64,000 bases of DNA from Saposhnikovia divaricata (Eukaryota > Streptophyta > Magnoliopsida > Apiales > Apiaceae), in NCBI GenBank assembly GCA_036435485.1, contig CM071598.1, forward strand, positions 179,562,148 through 179,626,147, written 5' to 3'. The position numbers and the translations under genes are program-made. Numbering within the stretch: the stretch's first letter is position 1; the number at the start of each line of letters is the position of its first letter. Positions 21,601 through 34,044 of this stretch are shown here, piece after piece. Under the pieces are notes generated by a model. The model saw only the letters and a program-made list of their open reading frames with translations, had not been told where the DNA came from and made no database searches.

Positions 21601-23332
21601 CGCCATGGTCAGAATTTTCTGGGTCTGTCGCATCCCCTTAAACACTATTTCTTTCTTCCCTGGGGTTTTCAACTTAACCTTTTTCCCTTTACAATCTATC
21701 CGCGCATCATTGCGAGACAACCAATCCATACCCAAAATGACATCGAATTCCCCTAGCTTAAAAGGAATTAAATCGACATAGAAGGATCGTCCTCCTATTT
21801 CTAGCTTACAATCGGGGTGAATTTGATTAACCGGTACGATTTCCTGATTAGCTATTTCTACTTGTAAGGAATCTCTTAGTTGCTGGGTTTTAAGTTTCAA
21901 CTTATGCGCAAAATCTCTAGATATAAAAGACTTAGTTGCTCCTGAATCAAATAAGACATTTGCACTGACTGAATTGAGAGAAAAAGTACCTGCTATCACA
22001 TCTGTGTCCCTCACGGCATCTTGTACTGACATATTGAAAGTCCTAGCAGTTGGTGGCCTATTTGAGGCAACCTTGCTTGCTCCTGATGCTGCTGGTTTGC
22101 TCTTTGGGCAATCCTTCCTCATGTGCCCTCGCTGTCCACACTGGAAACAGGTTGTGCTGTTAGGGATGACCGTGGTGCAAGAGGTAGCATAATGCCCAGC
22201 TCGCCCACACTTATAACAGTTTATCTGCTTCAGGTTGCACACCCCGGAGTGCCTCTTCCCACAAGTAGCACACAATGGCAATGGAGGTCGAGAAGGGTTG
22301 GAACGGGACATTCTTGATTGATGGCCGCCCTGGCTCACACTTACACTCGCAGATGGTTTAAACCCTACATTCCTCCCTGGTAGGGAAACCGCTCCTCGAT
22401 TAAACTTGGTTGGGGGTTTTCCTCCAGCGGATCTTCCGCCCATACTAACATGCTTTCTCTTTATCCCCCCTTTCTCTCCCTCTCTCTCTCTGCATCTGAT
22501 CACTACCAGCCTCCATAATGGTTGCCTTCTGCACCAAGGTGGCATAATCTGTAATCTCTAAAACAGCCACCCTATTCTGGATCCACTGCTTCAGCCCTTG
22601 TTGAAACCTGTTAGCTTTCTTCTCTTCTGTGTCTATAAACTCTGGCACAAGTCTCGATAGCTCAGTAAATTTGGCCTCATAGTCTGCCACTGACATATTG
22701 TTCTGTTTCAGTTCCAAAAACTTAAGTTCCATCTGGGTCTTCATGAACTTCGGGAAGTACTTCTCCAGGAATAATTGTTTGAACCTTTCCCAGGCTATGA
22801 CAACATCAGTCTCCATGTTTTTCTTGGCTTCCCACCAATAATTGGCCTCTCCCTTTAGTAGGTAAGTAGCAAAAACAGTCTTCTGAGCCTCATTGATACT
22901 CAGAATCTCAAAAGACTTTTCCATTTCCTTGATCCAGGCCCTCGCCTCAACGGGATCAGCCGATCCGTGGAACTCTGGGGGCTTAAGGGACTTAAAGGCC
23001 CTAAAGGAATTTGCCACTGAAGTGTTGTTGCCTGGTGGTGGTTGGGGGTATTGGTTCAAATTCTGCCTAAGTAGATCCATAAACTGGCCCATGGGGTTTC
23101 CGCCCTGGTTCTCCCCTTCCTGTTCTACTTCAGTTTCTCCACCCTCTATTTCCCTTTCAAATTCTTCAGAGTACAGGGGTTCATCCTCTGCTCCATACTG
23201 GGAATCTTCTTGCTCATTATAGTCCTGATCTTGTTCCTCACTACTTTCACAGTTTTCCTCGTGTTGGTTGTGACTCTCTTGGTCAGTAGATTCGCGGGGG
23301 TTAGCCCTAGTGCCCATTCGTCTTGGAGGCAT
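18638..23332 (-). pseudogene. gypsy-2 gag-pol polyprotein, disrupted (gag, protease, RT, RNase H, integrase, chromodomain-like end)
   Basis: Starts at the ATG 23332 (MPPRRMGTRANPREST). The capsid-type gag (FHGSADPVEARAWIKEMEKS) is followed by two CCHC knuckles (CYKCGRAGHYATSC, CFQCGQRGHMRKDC), protease (LFDSGATKSFIS), RT (IDYRELNKLT, VFIDDILIYS at ~20945), RNase H (IYSDASHKGLGCVLM), integrase (HNSRYSVHPGSTK, MDFVVGLP, SDRDPRF) and a C-terminal chromodomain-like segment (RVLWQNHNVEESTWELES). Family members have one continuous ORF; here it is broken by a frameshift in a G-run at ~22470, a TAG at 20467-20469 where gypsy-1 has Gln (LMQHG), a frameshift near 19795 and a short frameshifting deletion near 19420, just before YHPQTDGQ. 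The damage is light, so the coding region was intact recently. Confidence 0.93.
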
Positions 23333-23751
23333 TTTACTGAAAATTTGGAAAATTATACATTAGGTTCACTTACCTGTTTTAAAGGATTTTTCCTTGCACA
23401 ATTCTTTACATGATTGGGTTTAAAATCCCACAGTTTTATAACTCATGGCAACTTAATCGAAAAGTAATACATATGCTAATAAACTCGTGATCACATCCCA
23501 ACAAAATTGTAATGACTGAAATGGAAACAAATATATACCAGGTACCGAAAAGGTACAACATCCGAGTTACAACGATAGTTTAAAGTACAGCCATCCTAAC
23601 AACAACAACAAGTCAAAAGTGAAATACGCTGTCTATCTGTCTAGTCTGCAAAAAGGGAAAACAAGTACAAGAAAACCATCCCTACAAAAGCCGGCACTAC
23701 TATGTCCGTACATGACTAGACAACTAGACCACTGCATCACTACATCTGAAA
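23333..23751 (-). other. Spacer between the gypsy-2 upstream ORF and gag
   Basis: Non-coding leader-like sequence of ~420 bp. It contains a low-complexity AAC run (~23600) and no recognisable gene. Confidence 0.7.
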
Positions 23752-24594
23752 TCAGCCGCCACGACGAAACATCCTCCGAACCCTCCCTATGGCGATGCTG
23801 AAAACCTCCTCAGCCTCTGCTCTGTCTACCTTACCATGCCCATCAGTAGGCAACTGTCGCACCCTCACCCGAGCCCTCAGCTCGATGCGGGTCACAGCCC
23901 TATACCCAACTCTGTCACTGATAGTCCTCCTGCCTTTCAACCTCATCCGGGCGGCTCTCTCTACTGCTAACTCACTCCTAGACTCTGCCAACCTGGCATC
24001 TGCCACAGACAACTCTCTATAAAGCCCATTCACAATCAATTTGTGAACACATACTGGGACTCCTCCTATCGGGGCATGAGGTGGGGTGGATGGCTCAGCT
24101 GGAGCGGCAGTCTCTGTCTGCTGGGGCTCTAGGGTAAGCTCCTCAAACTCGTCGGGGTACGGGCTCACAGGTAGTGGTGGTGGGGTAGGGGCTCTCTCAA
24201 CAGGGAGGAGTGGCACAAAAAGTCCAGAACTCCCTACAGCACCAACTACTGGCTCATCTATATCTCCCTCAACACCCTCATCTACCGGCACCACATGATC
24301 CGTGGTCATGTCAGTGTCATCTCCCAAAATCCTGATCTCAGTTACAACCCAATAATCATCATCCTCAACCACTAACTCAGCATCCTGTCCTGTCTGGATC
24401 CCCTCCGGGTCCTCCTCCCCCTCAGTCTCAACAACATCTGTGTCAGCATCATCCTGGACCTCCTCAGGGTCCTCCTCCTCAGACTCGATCACATCAGTAT
24501 CAGCATCAACCTGGACCTCCTCAGCGTCCTCCTCCTCAGCCTCAGTATCCTCCTCAGGCAAGTGCTCATAGTATGGGTCCCTAGTCCGGAACAT
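23752..24594 (-). CDS. Extra ORF upstream of gag in gypsy-2 (acidic, 280 aa)
   Basis: Lies between the PBS and gag, in the same sense as gag-pol. The first in-frame ATG is at 24594 (MFRTRDPYYEHLPEED); the frame is open to a TAG just upstream. The N-terminal half is strongly acidic with a repeated unit of about 19 residues built on DADTDV(I/V)E and EE(D)PE(E/G). A Pro/Thr-rich middle (ERAPTPPPLP) follows, and the C-terminal ~90 residues are Arg/Ala/Glu-rich and probably helical or coiled-coil (LAESRSELAVERAARMRLKG). No known domain is recognised. The frame is intact although gag-pol is broken. An upstream ORF is not part of the standard Tekay/Del layout as I know it; it may be real or a translated leader. 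Confidence 0.55.
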   Translation of the reverse strand: MFRTRDPYYEHLPEEDTEAEEEDAEEVQVDADTDVIESEEEDPEEVQDDADTDVVETEGEEDPEGIQTGQDAELVVEDDDYWVVTEIRILGDDTDMTTDHVVPVDEGVEGDIDEPVVGAVGSSGLFVPLLPVERAPTPPPLPVSPYPDEFEELTLEPQQTETAAPAEPSTPPHAPIGGVPVCVHKLIVNGLYRELSVADARLAESRSELAVERAARMRLKGRRTISDRVGYRAVTRIELRARVRVRQLPTDGHGKVDRAEAEEVFSIAIGRVRRMFRRGG

Positions 24595-24787
24595 GTCCTC
24601 ATCATGCTGTCTCGCAGCTGCCTCCTGGGCCGACAAGTCGCTCGCCTACACAAGACGAACTATGTTACTATCATGATACTTAAAAAGTTCCCGTAAGGGT
24701 TTTAGGTGAACCTGGCAAGGGTTCTTATTATATTATTGAATTTATTATTATATAACGTCGTATCATCTCTTGGGATATATAACTCTC

Positions 24788-24799
24788 GCACTGATACCA
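24788..24799 (-). other. Primer-binding site of gypsy-2 (initiator tRNA-Met type)
   Basis: Minus strand TGGTATCAGTGC, four bases after the 5' LTR. It differs from the usual TGGTATCAGAGC at one base. Confidence 0.85.
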
Positions 24800-24803
24800 T
24801 CTC

Positions 24804-27050
24804 TGTAACACCCCCAGATCCGGGGTCGGGGATCTGGTGGTTACGGTCTTACATCCATTCATAATACTTGACTTGAGTCCACAATAAATAAATCACATGC
24901 TGTGACCCCACAATAATTACCACTCACACACACAACAGTTATAGTCCCAGAGATGAAATTGAAATAAGTCTTACATTAAAGGCGTTACGAATAAAGGTTA
25001 TTACAATCCCAAAAGGATAACATCATAGGTTTAAAAGTTTTGCCGTTGATTACATTAATTATACATATAGTTAAACAGGAAACAAAAGCTGTCTAACTAT
25101 GTTACCTCAGCAATGGCGGCTAGCATCTCAGCGGGTAGTCCGGTGGGTCGGGTAACCTGCTTGCGCCGAGTGCGCCTGACGCGAGCCATCTGTCCTAGCT
25201 GTTGTTGTGACATAATATAAACAAAGCAAGGGTGAGCGAAAGCCCACCAACAAATATATACTGAACGATAATTTAAAACAGTTCAAAGCTATCTTTCAAA
25301 CTATATGCCATGCATTTACGGAAATGATGCCAGTATAATATGAACGATGAAGTTACAAGGTAACTGAAAGTATTTGTTTGAAGAAATATCTGCTACATCA
25401 AAGTAAGCGAGATATTCTTATTGTTATTAAGAAGAGGAACTTGCAAGAAAAGGTTGCAATTCCAGTTATGACTCTTTTCCAACTCTGCCAACAGTAATCA
25501 TGTTGCAGGAAATAAATAAATTTTGGATGATGAACCAATGATGGAGTATTCACCGTGCCCGCTGTTCCAATCTTGATGATCAGTCGAGATCGTACAGCTC
25601 AATTTAGATTTACTACCGGTAGAAGGAAGAACTGACGGCTTTACTTGTATACCGCCTTACTAGCTCTCCCCGGCCAACGGTTGGGCCAAAGGGGATGGAC
25701 CGGCGCTACTCGGCCTCTTACACGACTCCTAGTTCGAATAGAATTCATGATTCTGAATGTAACGTTCGTCCCCCTTTCCCCAAGTATAATACTTGTTGAT
25801 AAGACTCCACAAAGTAGTCGTATCTAGTTGGAAAGGAAAATTTACCAATAACTCCCAAGCTATTACTTGGTAACGGATATCAACTTGTTCCAGTAATCTT
25901 ACCCCTCGAAAAATGAGAAGGTAAGCAACGACTTAATAAGTCAACAGCACCCGAGTTGCGAGTGAAGGGAATACTTTATGACCGGGAAGTCGACAAGATA
26001 AATAACATTTTCCAAGTAAGGTTCCCTTATTATTAGGGAGATAGACTCAAAGAAGAATGATGTCTGAGAACCTTTCTTGATATAAGATTAATAATAATAT
26101 GACTCCGAAATATTTTTCGTAATAATCGAAGAAGATAACCCTTATTGAGGTTATTCTAAGTATGGAATAAATATTCAGAGAATATTTATTGAATTAAAAT
26201 ATTTTACAGAATATTTAGGAATATGAAAGAATATCTTAAATCAGAGTATTTCACAAAATAATCCCTGAAGAAATATCAGGAGAATATTTATTGAATAAAT
26301 AAATATTTAAATGAATATTCAAAACAATATTCATTAATTAATAAGACCAGAAAAGAATATTTAAGGTAATATTCATAATTAATTAGGAATTTAAATGAAT
26401 ATTCAAAAGTAATATTCATTTAATGAATAATATCCTAAATGAATATCAAGTAATATTCATTTAGTAATCCAAGCCTTAAGGAATATTCGAGATAATATTC
26501 GATAATTAAATCAAGCTTCAGATGAATATTAAATATAATATTCATCAAGTATTTAATATCTTAAATGAATATTCAAAAGTAATATTTATTTAATAAAATA
26601 ATAATCTAAAAGAATATCCACATAATATTCATTTAATAGTCTCATCTTTAGAAGAATATTCGAAATAATAGTCGATAAACAATTCGACTCTGAATGAATA
26701 TTGAGAAATATTATTCGTTGAATAGTTACGTTCAAATAATTATTTGAAGTAAGGATCGTTAAAATAATTAGTCTCGAACGAATATTCAAATAATATTCGT
26801 CGCCCAAATAATAGAAAATTATTACTTAAATATTTTCTTCCGAGGTAATCTCGATATATCAAGGAATATTGACTCCCGGTCTATTTTTGATTAATAAGAT
26901 ATATACGCCCTTCTATGAGGGTCTTACAATAACCGGCTTATAACTGATATATAACTATCTAGCTTATAAGCCAACAATAACATTCAGGGAACAAGTATAT
27001 CAATTCAACTTGAAAGTAGGCATGCATGCAATGGCATATGTATATCAGCA

Positions 27051-27106
<56 letters not shown>

Positions 27107-29386
27107 CAATCAAAACAACGGCCTAAAAAAAGGGAATTGAAACTTGCCTGGTAGTCGAGTACGGTAAGGGGTAGTGGTAGCGGGTCCCGGCTCAGCTTGG
27201 TGATCTATAAATAGCCAAGGCATTCGGGATTAATCACTTAACATATTAAAAGTTAAGTTATACTTAAATCGAAACACGTTCTCGAGTTATCTCGTTATAC
27301 CCCTTTTAGTGGATTACTTATTATCACTGATCCGACCCGACATTCGTTCGTTAATACGACATGTCACTGCACTTATACTTGGGACATACTTAAGTCATAT
27401 GAGTTCTAAGGTTGATCGTTACGAACCAATATTATACTCCGAGTTTTATCGCCCGTTTTCTATGTGTTTTACCGAAGTTATAAAAGAGTCGTCTTTTAGG
27501 GGTTCGTTCGCGTTTAACCTTGACTCGAACATTTTTAATAAATCGAAAAATGCTCTTTTTGACATACGGTTTTCTTTCACACCTTCCTTCTTACCCCTAG
27601 TATTTATTTACCAAGATTTGGCATGACGTTACATAGCTTACGAGGGTTCAATTTCAGTTACGAACTTTCGTTTACGGATTCGAACTACTTTTAGTAATTT
27701 GGTCATAAATCCTAAACCGTAAGTCCGTTTCACGTGATCTTTATATCAAAACGAAGCTTAGAACATTATCTATCCTATCATGGCAGATAAGGTCTCTGGA
27801 CAGTAGGGGTTCGACATGGAAAATGGCATACAAAACATGGTATTGTAAAATCGGGCATTATAACGGCTGTAAATCGAATATCTACCAATTTCGAATCTTC
27901 CCATAAACATAGTATCCGACCCAAACAACATATACATGACTTATATACATGAACTGAGGCCAAGCAATGCCTTTCCGTTCATCTAGATATTTACATCATT
28001 AATCCAAAAATCCATACATAATCATGCTTATAATCTTAACATAACCATAACTAAGTTATAACTATCATAAACATGCTTAAATCTCAAACAAGGGTTAGGG
28101 TTTCAAGAGCTTTATATCTTCCTTAGATAGTGATATAGCCTTTCTAAGCCTTGTATGGTCCTTAGGAGTGATTATGCTTGCTAGATCAACCATGAAAAAT
28201 CATGAAAACAAAGTTAGTACTTGATGAACACTATTCACCCTCCTCTTGTTTGATTTTTTTGAAAATGGAAAAGGATGAGTTTGAAGCTAAGATTTTGAGG
28301 AGATAAGTTTTATGAAATGTAAGACTCACCTTAATTATTTCAAGAACAAACAATGGTGGGAAGGTGGAGTTTGGATTTTAAATTAAAGGTGTTGCCGAAT
28401 GGAATGGTAATGGGGGGGGGGAAGTGTTCTTGCTCTTTCTTTGTATTGGTTGATTGTGATAATGCTTAAAGTGATTTTGTGAGATAATATCTCATCCAAG
28501 TGGGGTTAGTGGAGTGTGATGCATTGGATGAGGTAATTAGCATGGACAAGTGTTGTGTTTTCCATGGTTGAAAGCTTAACCAAGGGTTTTTGATTTCTAT
28601 GTACTAGTTATGCTCCAATTAATCTAGTTACTCTTGCCCACTTGGTTACTAGATATTTATTCTAGTAGCTTGCACAAGACTCTTGCTTCCTCTGCTTGTT
28701 TCTGTGTCCGGTTATTACCCGTTTCGATTGATTCGTGAGAATATTTCACGGATTTCTAATTAGGGCTTACCGGGAATCCTCTTTAATATTAATACTTTCA
28801 TTCTCCATCTTTCATTCTAACTTTCCATTTTATATTTCTTAAATCCATTCGTTAAATACTTAAGGCTATCAGTGTCCAGGGAACTCTCGGAGAAAATAAA
28901 AGTGCGGTTTTTCAGAATCCGACAGCTTTTACATACACTTATTTTCCCCCTAGATCACTAATACGAACTCGGAAATCCGTTCCGAATACTTCTATATAGT
29001 GTCGTCTCATATTATTATATATTCCCACCAAAACACTATTCATTCTGTATTCTTTACTTGTTCTCTTAGGGTTGTATAATTGTCCGTATTCTCTTTCGAT
29101 CGTTCCTTAACCTTTTTACGGAACTACTGGATTAATCGTTATCGATCTGGATGACATGAGAGTATTCTCTTGCTTGAAGTTGCCATATCTTATTCCCTTA
29201 GAAGATAGATTATTCTTACCTATGTTGTCGTCCTTTAGCATTCTTCAAGACATAAACATAATAAAGTCGAATTCCATTCATTCTTTCCCAAATATCAATT
29301 ATTACATTGTAGCCGTATCCACTATTCATTCTTACATCATTAAATACATAAAAGTTTTAATTCCACCCAAAATCTGGGTTCTTACA
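24804..29386 (-). repeat. 5' LTR of gypsy-2 (4583 bp)
   Basis: Pairs with the LTR at 14057-18604, including the same AATATT array (~26150-26860). The main length difference is a (TA)n run of ~48 bp at 27054-27101 against 16 bp in the other LTR. Confidence 0.94.
27054..27101 (+). repeat. (TA)n microsatellite, expanded in one LTR
   Basis: About 24 TA units; the matching site in the other LTR (16306-16321) has about 8. Confidence 0.97.
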
Positions 29387-29391
29387 TTCTT
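29387..29391 (+). repeat. Target-site duplication of gypsy-2 (TTCTT), right copy
   Basis: Follows TTCTTACA at the LTR end and equals 14052-14056. Confidence 0.92.
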
Positions 29392-30817
29392 GACCATATA
29401 TGTCCTATGACTTACTATAATCCAGTCACATTGACTGACCGATAAACCAGTATTCCACTTGACTTATGTCCGTGACCCGGATACCCTGTGTTGATTTAAA
29501 ATAGTTATCAAATATCACATTGCCCTAAACACTGTTTTACAAACTTGTTATCCTTTATCGATGACTTTTAAACCTTACAACTTGATCAAATGATTTCAAA
29601 ACTAAACCTAATTGATATCTTTGATCTTTGACTTGGATTGTTTCCCTTATACTCTGATTGAAATCCAGATTTCCACTTGAGTCTATATCTTCTTGATTCA
29701 GACTTGTACCCTCTTTCATTGACGTCAAAAAACTTAGTCAACCCCTTGGACTTTTATCATTACGAATCAAAATGAGTTGTTTTCTTAAAATACTTTAAAG
29801 TTACTTAGACTGGGCTGATCTGTTATCAGAGAGTCGAAGGTACTTCGAAGTAAAGGTTTTCGAAGAGATTAAGTATTAAAATGTTTTATAAAGTTAAAAA
29901 TAATTTTGTGAAGCCTAATGTTTTAAAATAAGATTTCTAATAAAAATGTTAGGAACTCCGTCTAAATGGTTTCCTGACGATTGGAGAGACGGGGCGAACG
30001 GGTAATGCTGGTTCCGTCAGTTTTTGAGATGTAGTATTGTGTAGTTCTGGTCTGTCCAGTTTGACACCTTTATAGGCCAATGTGTTGCCTCTTGGGAACC
30101 CAAGCTATCCTAATGAAAGGAAGTGATGGCCAGAGGGACTTTGTGTCCGGTATGGGGACTTTATGGGCTGATCACCCGTATTGTTTGTTATAAAATAAAA
30201 ATCTCCAATCAATTTTCTTAAAGTGATGATTTCATTTTATTTACTATGAAATGAAATTGGTTTACCGATTGAAATGTCAATTACTTTACACTATTTTCAA
30301 ATATCTATTATTATCCTATTTATCAAATGATATCCTATCTTTATTAAATACCAGTATTGCTTTTACCGCTTCCAGCATATTTATGTTATATCTTGAATTA
30401 CTGTCATCTCCTGCGATACCCTGTTGTATTATATTCAGTTGAGATCTTTAGTTACTTGCTGAGCGTTGGCTCATTATTATTTTGTTTAACCCTTTTGACA
30501 GTAATCTAAGAATCATGGTTCGTACAATCCAAACCGCAAGGAAGCGCACCTACCGTGGTCCTGAGTTAGTTGTGAGAACTAGTAGTAGAACTTTTAAGAA
30601 CTTTGATTTGTAATAATAATATATTTTGAATTCAGGTTTGTAATAATAATTAGTTAGACGATGGCTTGCTTGTTTCATACCATTACCAGTGAAAGATCTT
30701 GGATAGTAGTGTTAGGGCTAGTCAGCATGTTATATTTGTATTATATTTTAGGTTGTTTGCATCTAGATGTGTGTCAGTGACTCTCCGATCTAGGCCCCTG
30801 ATCGGGAGGGCGTCACA
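29392..30817 (+). repeat. 3' LTR of gypsy-1, second part
   Basis: Continuation of the LTR interrupted at 14056. It ends GATCGGGAGGGCGTCACA, the inverted counterpart of the LTR start. No supportable gene is present. The next base begins the Helitron hairpin. Confidence 0.85.
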
Positions 30818-31668
30818 CGTGCGATGCACGGATTTTTTTTAAATGTAACAAATTTTATTTTATGTTATAATTATATTTTTATATAATCATTATTTACAAT
30901 ATTTTATTTTTATTTTTATTTTAATAATTTAATGTAAATTTAACTAATGATATGCATGATTTAAAACTTATATTATAAAATTTTAAAATAAATATGGCAT
31001 TAATAGAATCCGAACCTTGAAATTTTAATAAATTAATTTAATTATATAATATATTTAATTATTAGATCTAACGATTCTGATTTTTAACTAAAAATCTAAT
31101 GGTCATTATTCGTAGTATACGGATTTCTATTATATTTTATTAGTGATTAGAAGGTATGATGTGATATTTTTTGTTATATATTAATTATTGCTAGATATGA
31201 TATGATTGATGTTTTTAGGTGTTCGTAAAAGGTAATATCTTCAACTAAAAGTAAATGTTAAAAAGACAATCGACTAATTACCATTAGTTATATTATGTTA
31301 TTATTTATTTTAGGTGTTTTAATAATATAGATATCGTTTATATTTTTCTTTAAAATAAAGGTTAAATAAGTAAATTCACGAAATACTAAAAAACATATAC
31401 CAAAAAATAGGTACCAAAATTTTTAATGTTTAGGCTATTTTATAATTAATTAAATTAAATTTAATATAATTTAATGTACTCATGTTTATGGATTACACTA
31501 ATGTTTCCTGATTATAAACAACGTATAAGTATTTTTAATATATTTGATTAATAATTGAAAAATATGATGTGATATTTTCGGGTATATATTAATGATTGTA
31601 AGATTAGTTTTAAATTAAAAAGGTAATGTGTTTTAATTCGAAAGGAAATATTAATGATTGAAATATAT

Positions 31669-31673
31669 GATAT
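31669..31673 (+). repeat. Target-site duplication GATAT of the solo LTR (left; right copy 34045-34049)
   Basis: GATAT precedes TGATAAGTGC and recurs directly after CCCATCA. Confidence 0.88.
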
Positions 31674-34044
31674 TGATAAGTGCATATTTTTGCATATTTT
31701 TATTGCCTATTTATTGCTTGGATTCATATTTTAATAAATTATTTTGTTTTATTTCAGGAAATTCAAGAAAAAATGAAGAAATTGCAAAATAAAGAAAATA
31801 AAGGTCAAGGAAGAGAAAAAGAAGAAGAAGAAGGACCAAAACAAGAAGAAAATGAAAAGCTAGGGGTGGTGGTGCATTTTGTTATCAAAGAAAATGGATG
31901 GCCAAGATTTAGCCAACACTAAACCAAATCAATGGCTAGGATTTACCCACACCTACCTAAAACCCTAAAATTTTTCTATAAATAGGCTTCATTTCTTCAC
32001 TTGTAAAGACACACCATTACCTTAGATACTAGAATTATGTTGTAGTAGTTCATCTCCAAAAATTGTAGTTGTAATTTTCTATTTTTCTTGCAAACACTCT
32101 TTATTTTTATGCAATTTCAAGTTTCATTTAATTTCTTGCACTTTTCTTTCATTTCTCTCCTTGCTCTTTATTTCGTTATTTTCGTAAATTCTCGGGTGGA
32201 TAAAGTAGCAACGCTAACCACACGGGATTGAAAGTATCGATTTGAAGAATTTGTTTTCGTAATTTTAATTTCCGTTTTAAATGTTAGTTACGCCCCTTTA
32301 AATCTCCATTTTATTGTGGGTCATTTATTTCTAAATCATTGTTTTAGTATAATTATAATTTTTAATTTCGTAATTAGTCTCTTTAATTTCGTATTTAATT
32401 TTCAAAAAAAAAAACTTAGTTTTATTAGTTTTATCTTCCTTTTTATTTGTTAATTCGAAGTTGTTAGTTTCTTAGACCCTTGTGTTCTGTTTTATTCACA
32501 ATTAAAACAAGACCCCTGTTTCGATTTCAACACTCCACACCCACCCCTATCTCCTCCTTTCTCTGCAAAATTTTGATACAAACAAGTTCCCCTCTCCCGT
32601 CTCAAATTCGTACACACTAAAACTTTTCCCCTTTTTTTTCTGTTGTACTTCGAATCAACAAACCCACTTCTTTCAGATTGAGTTAATCGTTTTTGTGTTT
32701 ACTGATTTCTGGGTTTCTTAATCGTTGAGTTTACAGGTTGTATTTGTCATAATTTTGGTTTACTGAGTTGTTGTTCTTTGTCCGCGAGTCATTGCCGAGT
32801 TGTTTGTGGTGTTGAGTTTTGAGTTCGAAGCTTGTATCGTATTTTGTTTGTGAAGTCTGAATGTGTGTTACCGAGTTCGTAGGGCACCGATTTCTATTGA
32901 TTTTTCGAGTCAAGATCTTCCTCGTCTGCATTTAATCGTTAATATTGTTCGATTGCTTAGTTTAGTGTAATTTGTCGTCAAGTATTGCATTCTATTTTGT
33001 TGAGTCATTGTTGCTGAGTTGATTTTTCTTCTGAGTTCGAAGCCAGGTTTAGGAAGTTATTGAGATTGAGTTGTGTGTTCTTATCGAGTTCTACAGAGTT
33101 GCCTTACCCACTGTATTATTGTTGTCGCTGATTTGCTTGGTTCTATTTGTTCCTTGCCGCTGAGATTTCTTTGCCGAGTTACTGTGAATCGTTGCTGCGT
33201 TTGTTCATTGGTTTTGTTAATGGTAGTGTTCGTAGTATCGTTGAGTCCAAAGTTTGTAGATGGGCTTGCAAGTTTTTCTACCGAGTTCGTACTTCTGTGA
33301 TTGTGTTCGCGAGTCTGAGTTCTGCGTCGTCTGTTCGTTGGGTTGTCGTTGAGTTTCGTTAGTTCTCCGTAGCGTGGCTGTCCTGTTTGTGTTGAGTTCT
33401 TGTTCGTTGAGTCTTGTTGTAATGTAAGCACGGTGTTTAAGTTGTGATTGCTGCCTGCGTTGAGTCGAGTGTAGTTAATCCCTGAGTTTCGTTTGTACTG
33501 TAAATTGTAGTTTTCGAGCATTTCTGTTTCCTCTTTTAAAGGAAAAAAAAAAAAAGAAAAGAAAAAGTTTTCGTTCTTTTAATTTTCAATCACTTAGTTC
33601 AAAATTAGAATAATTAAATCTTCTTTTAGACTACTTTAGAATTTCTTGTAGGAATTAAAATAAAAATTTTCAAATCCCATTTTTAATTTGATTTTTTAGA
33701 GTGATTAGTTTGTCTTCTCTTTTAATTATATTAATTTAGAAATAGAAAAAAAATAGATTAATTTTCTTTTAAATAAAAATCAATTTAAATTTAACTAGTA
33801 ATAATGCAAAATTCAGTTTTTAGTTTAAAATAGATTAAATTAATTTTCCTTCAAAAATAGTGCAAATTTTCTTTAGGAATTAATTAGTAAAATACCAAAT
33901 TCTCAAAAATCCAAATTGCCCTAATTCGCCTAAGTTAGAAATTAAGGTTTTGCGAAAATACTATTCCCTGTGGATCGAATCATAACTACTAAAACGATGA
34001 TCGTGCGCTTGCGATAATTAAATTGTCATATTTTCGGCCCATCA
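31674..34044 (+). mobile_element. Solo LTR (2371 bp), Athila-like Ty3/gypsy family
   Basis: Begins TGATAAGTGCATATTTTTGC and ends TTTTCGGCCCATCA, flanked by the 5-bp repeat GATAT. No internal region lies beside it, so it is a solo LTR left by LTR-LTR recombination. Its last ~200 bp match 53010-53226, where an Athila-type PBS follows; that assigns the family. It contains a clear TATA box (31978-31986) and T-rich and A-rich tracts (32402-32413, 33542-33553). Its ORFs (31680-31922, 33081-33521) have no recognisable product. Confidence 0.9.
31976..31986 (+). promoter_or_regulatory. TATA box in the solo LTR
   Basis: TCTATAAATAGGC, a near-perfect plant TATA element ~300 bp into the LTR. It may still initiate transcription rightward. 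Confidence 0.6.

Larger units (their letters stand above)
14057..29386 (-). mobile_element. Complete Tekay/Del-type Ty3/gypsy retrotransposon (gypsy-2), 15.3 kb
   Basis: Two near-identical LTRs of 4548 and 4583 bp flank a 6.2-kb internal region with gag-pol on the minus strand. The 5-bp TSD TTCTT is at 14052-14056 and 29387-29391. The PBS matches initiator tRNA-Met (24788-24799) and the PPT is at 18605-18623. By eye the LTRs differ by only about 1% plus microsatellite length, so insertion is recent. The coding part nevertheless has several disabling changes, which suggests it was copied using another element's proteins or decayed quickly. The host sequence is the 3' LTR of gypsy-1. Confidence 0.95.

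Noticed and set aside
31680..31922. 80-codon Lys/Glu-rich ORF at the start of the solo LTR
   Set aside because: Low-complexity sequence in an LTR, no homolog recognised and no second intact copy in the window.
33081..33521. 146-codon Asn/Thr-rich ORF in the solo LTR
   Set aside because: Produced by a GAGTT-rich composition; no domain or second copy to support it.
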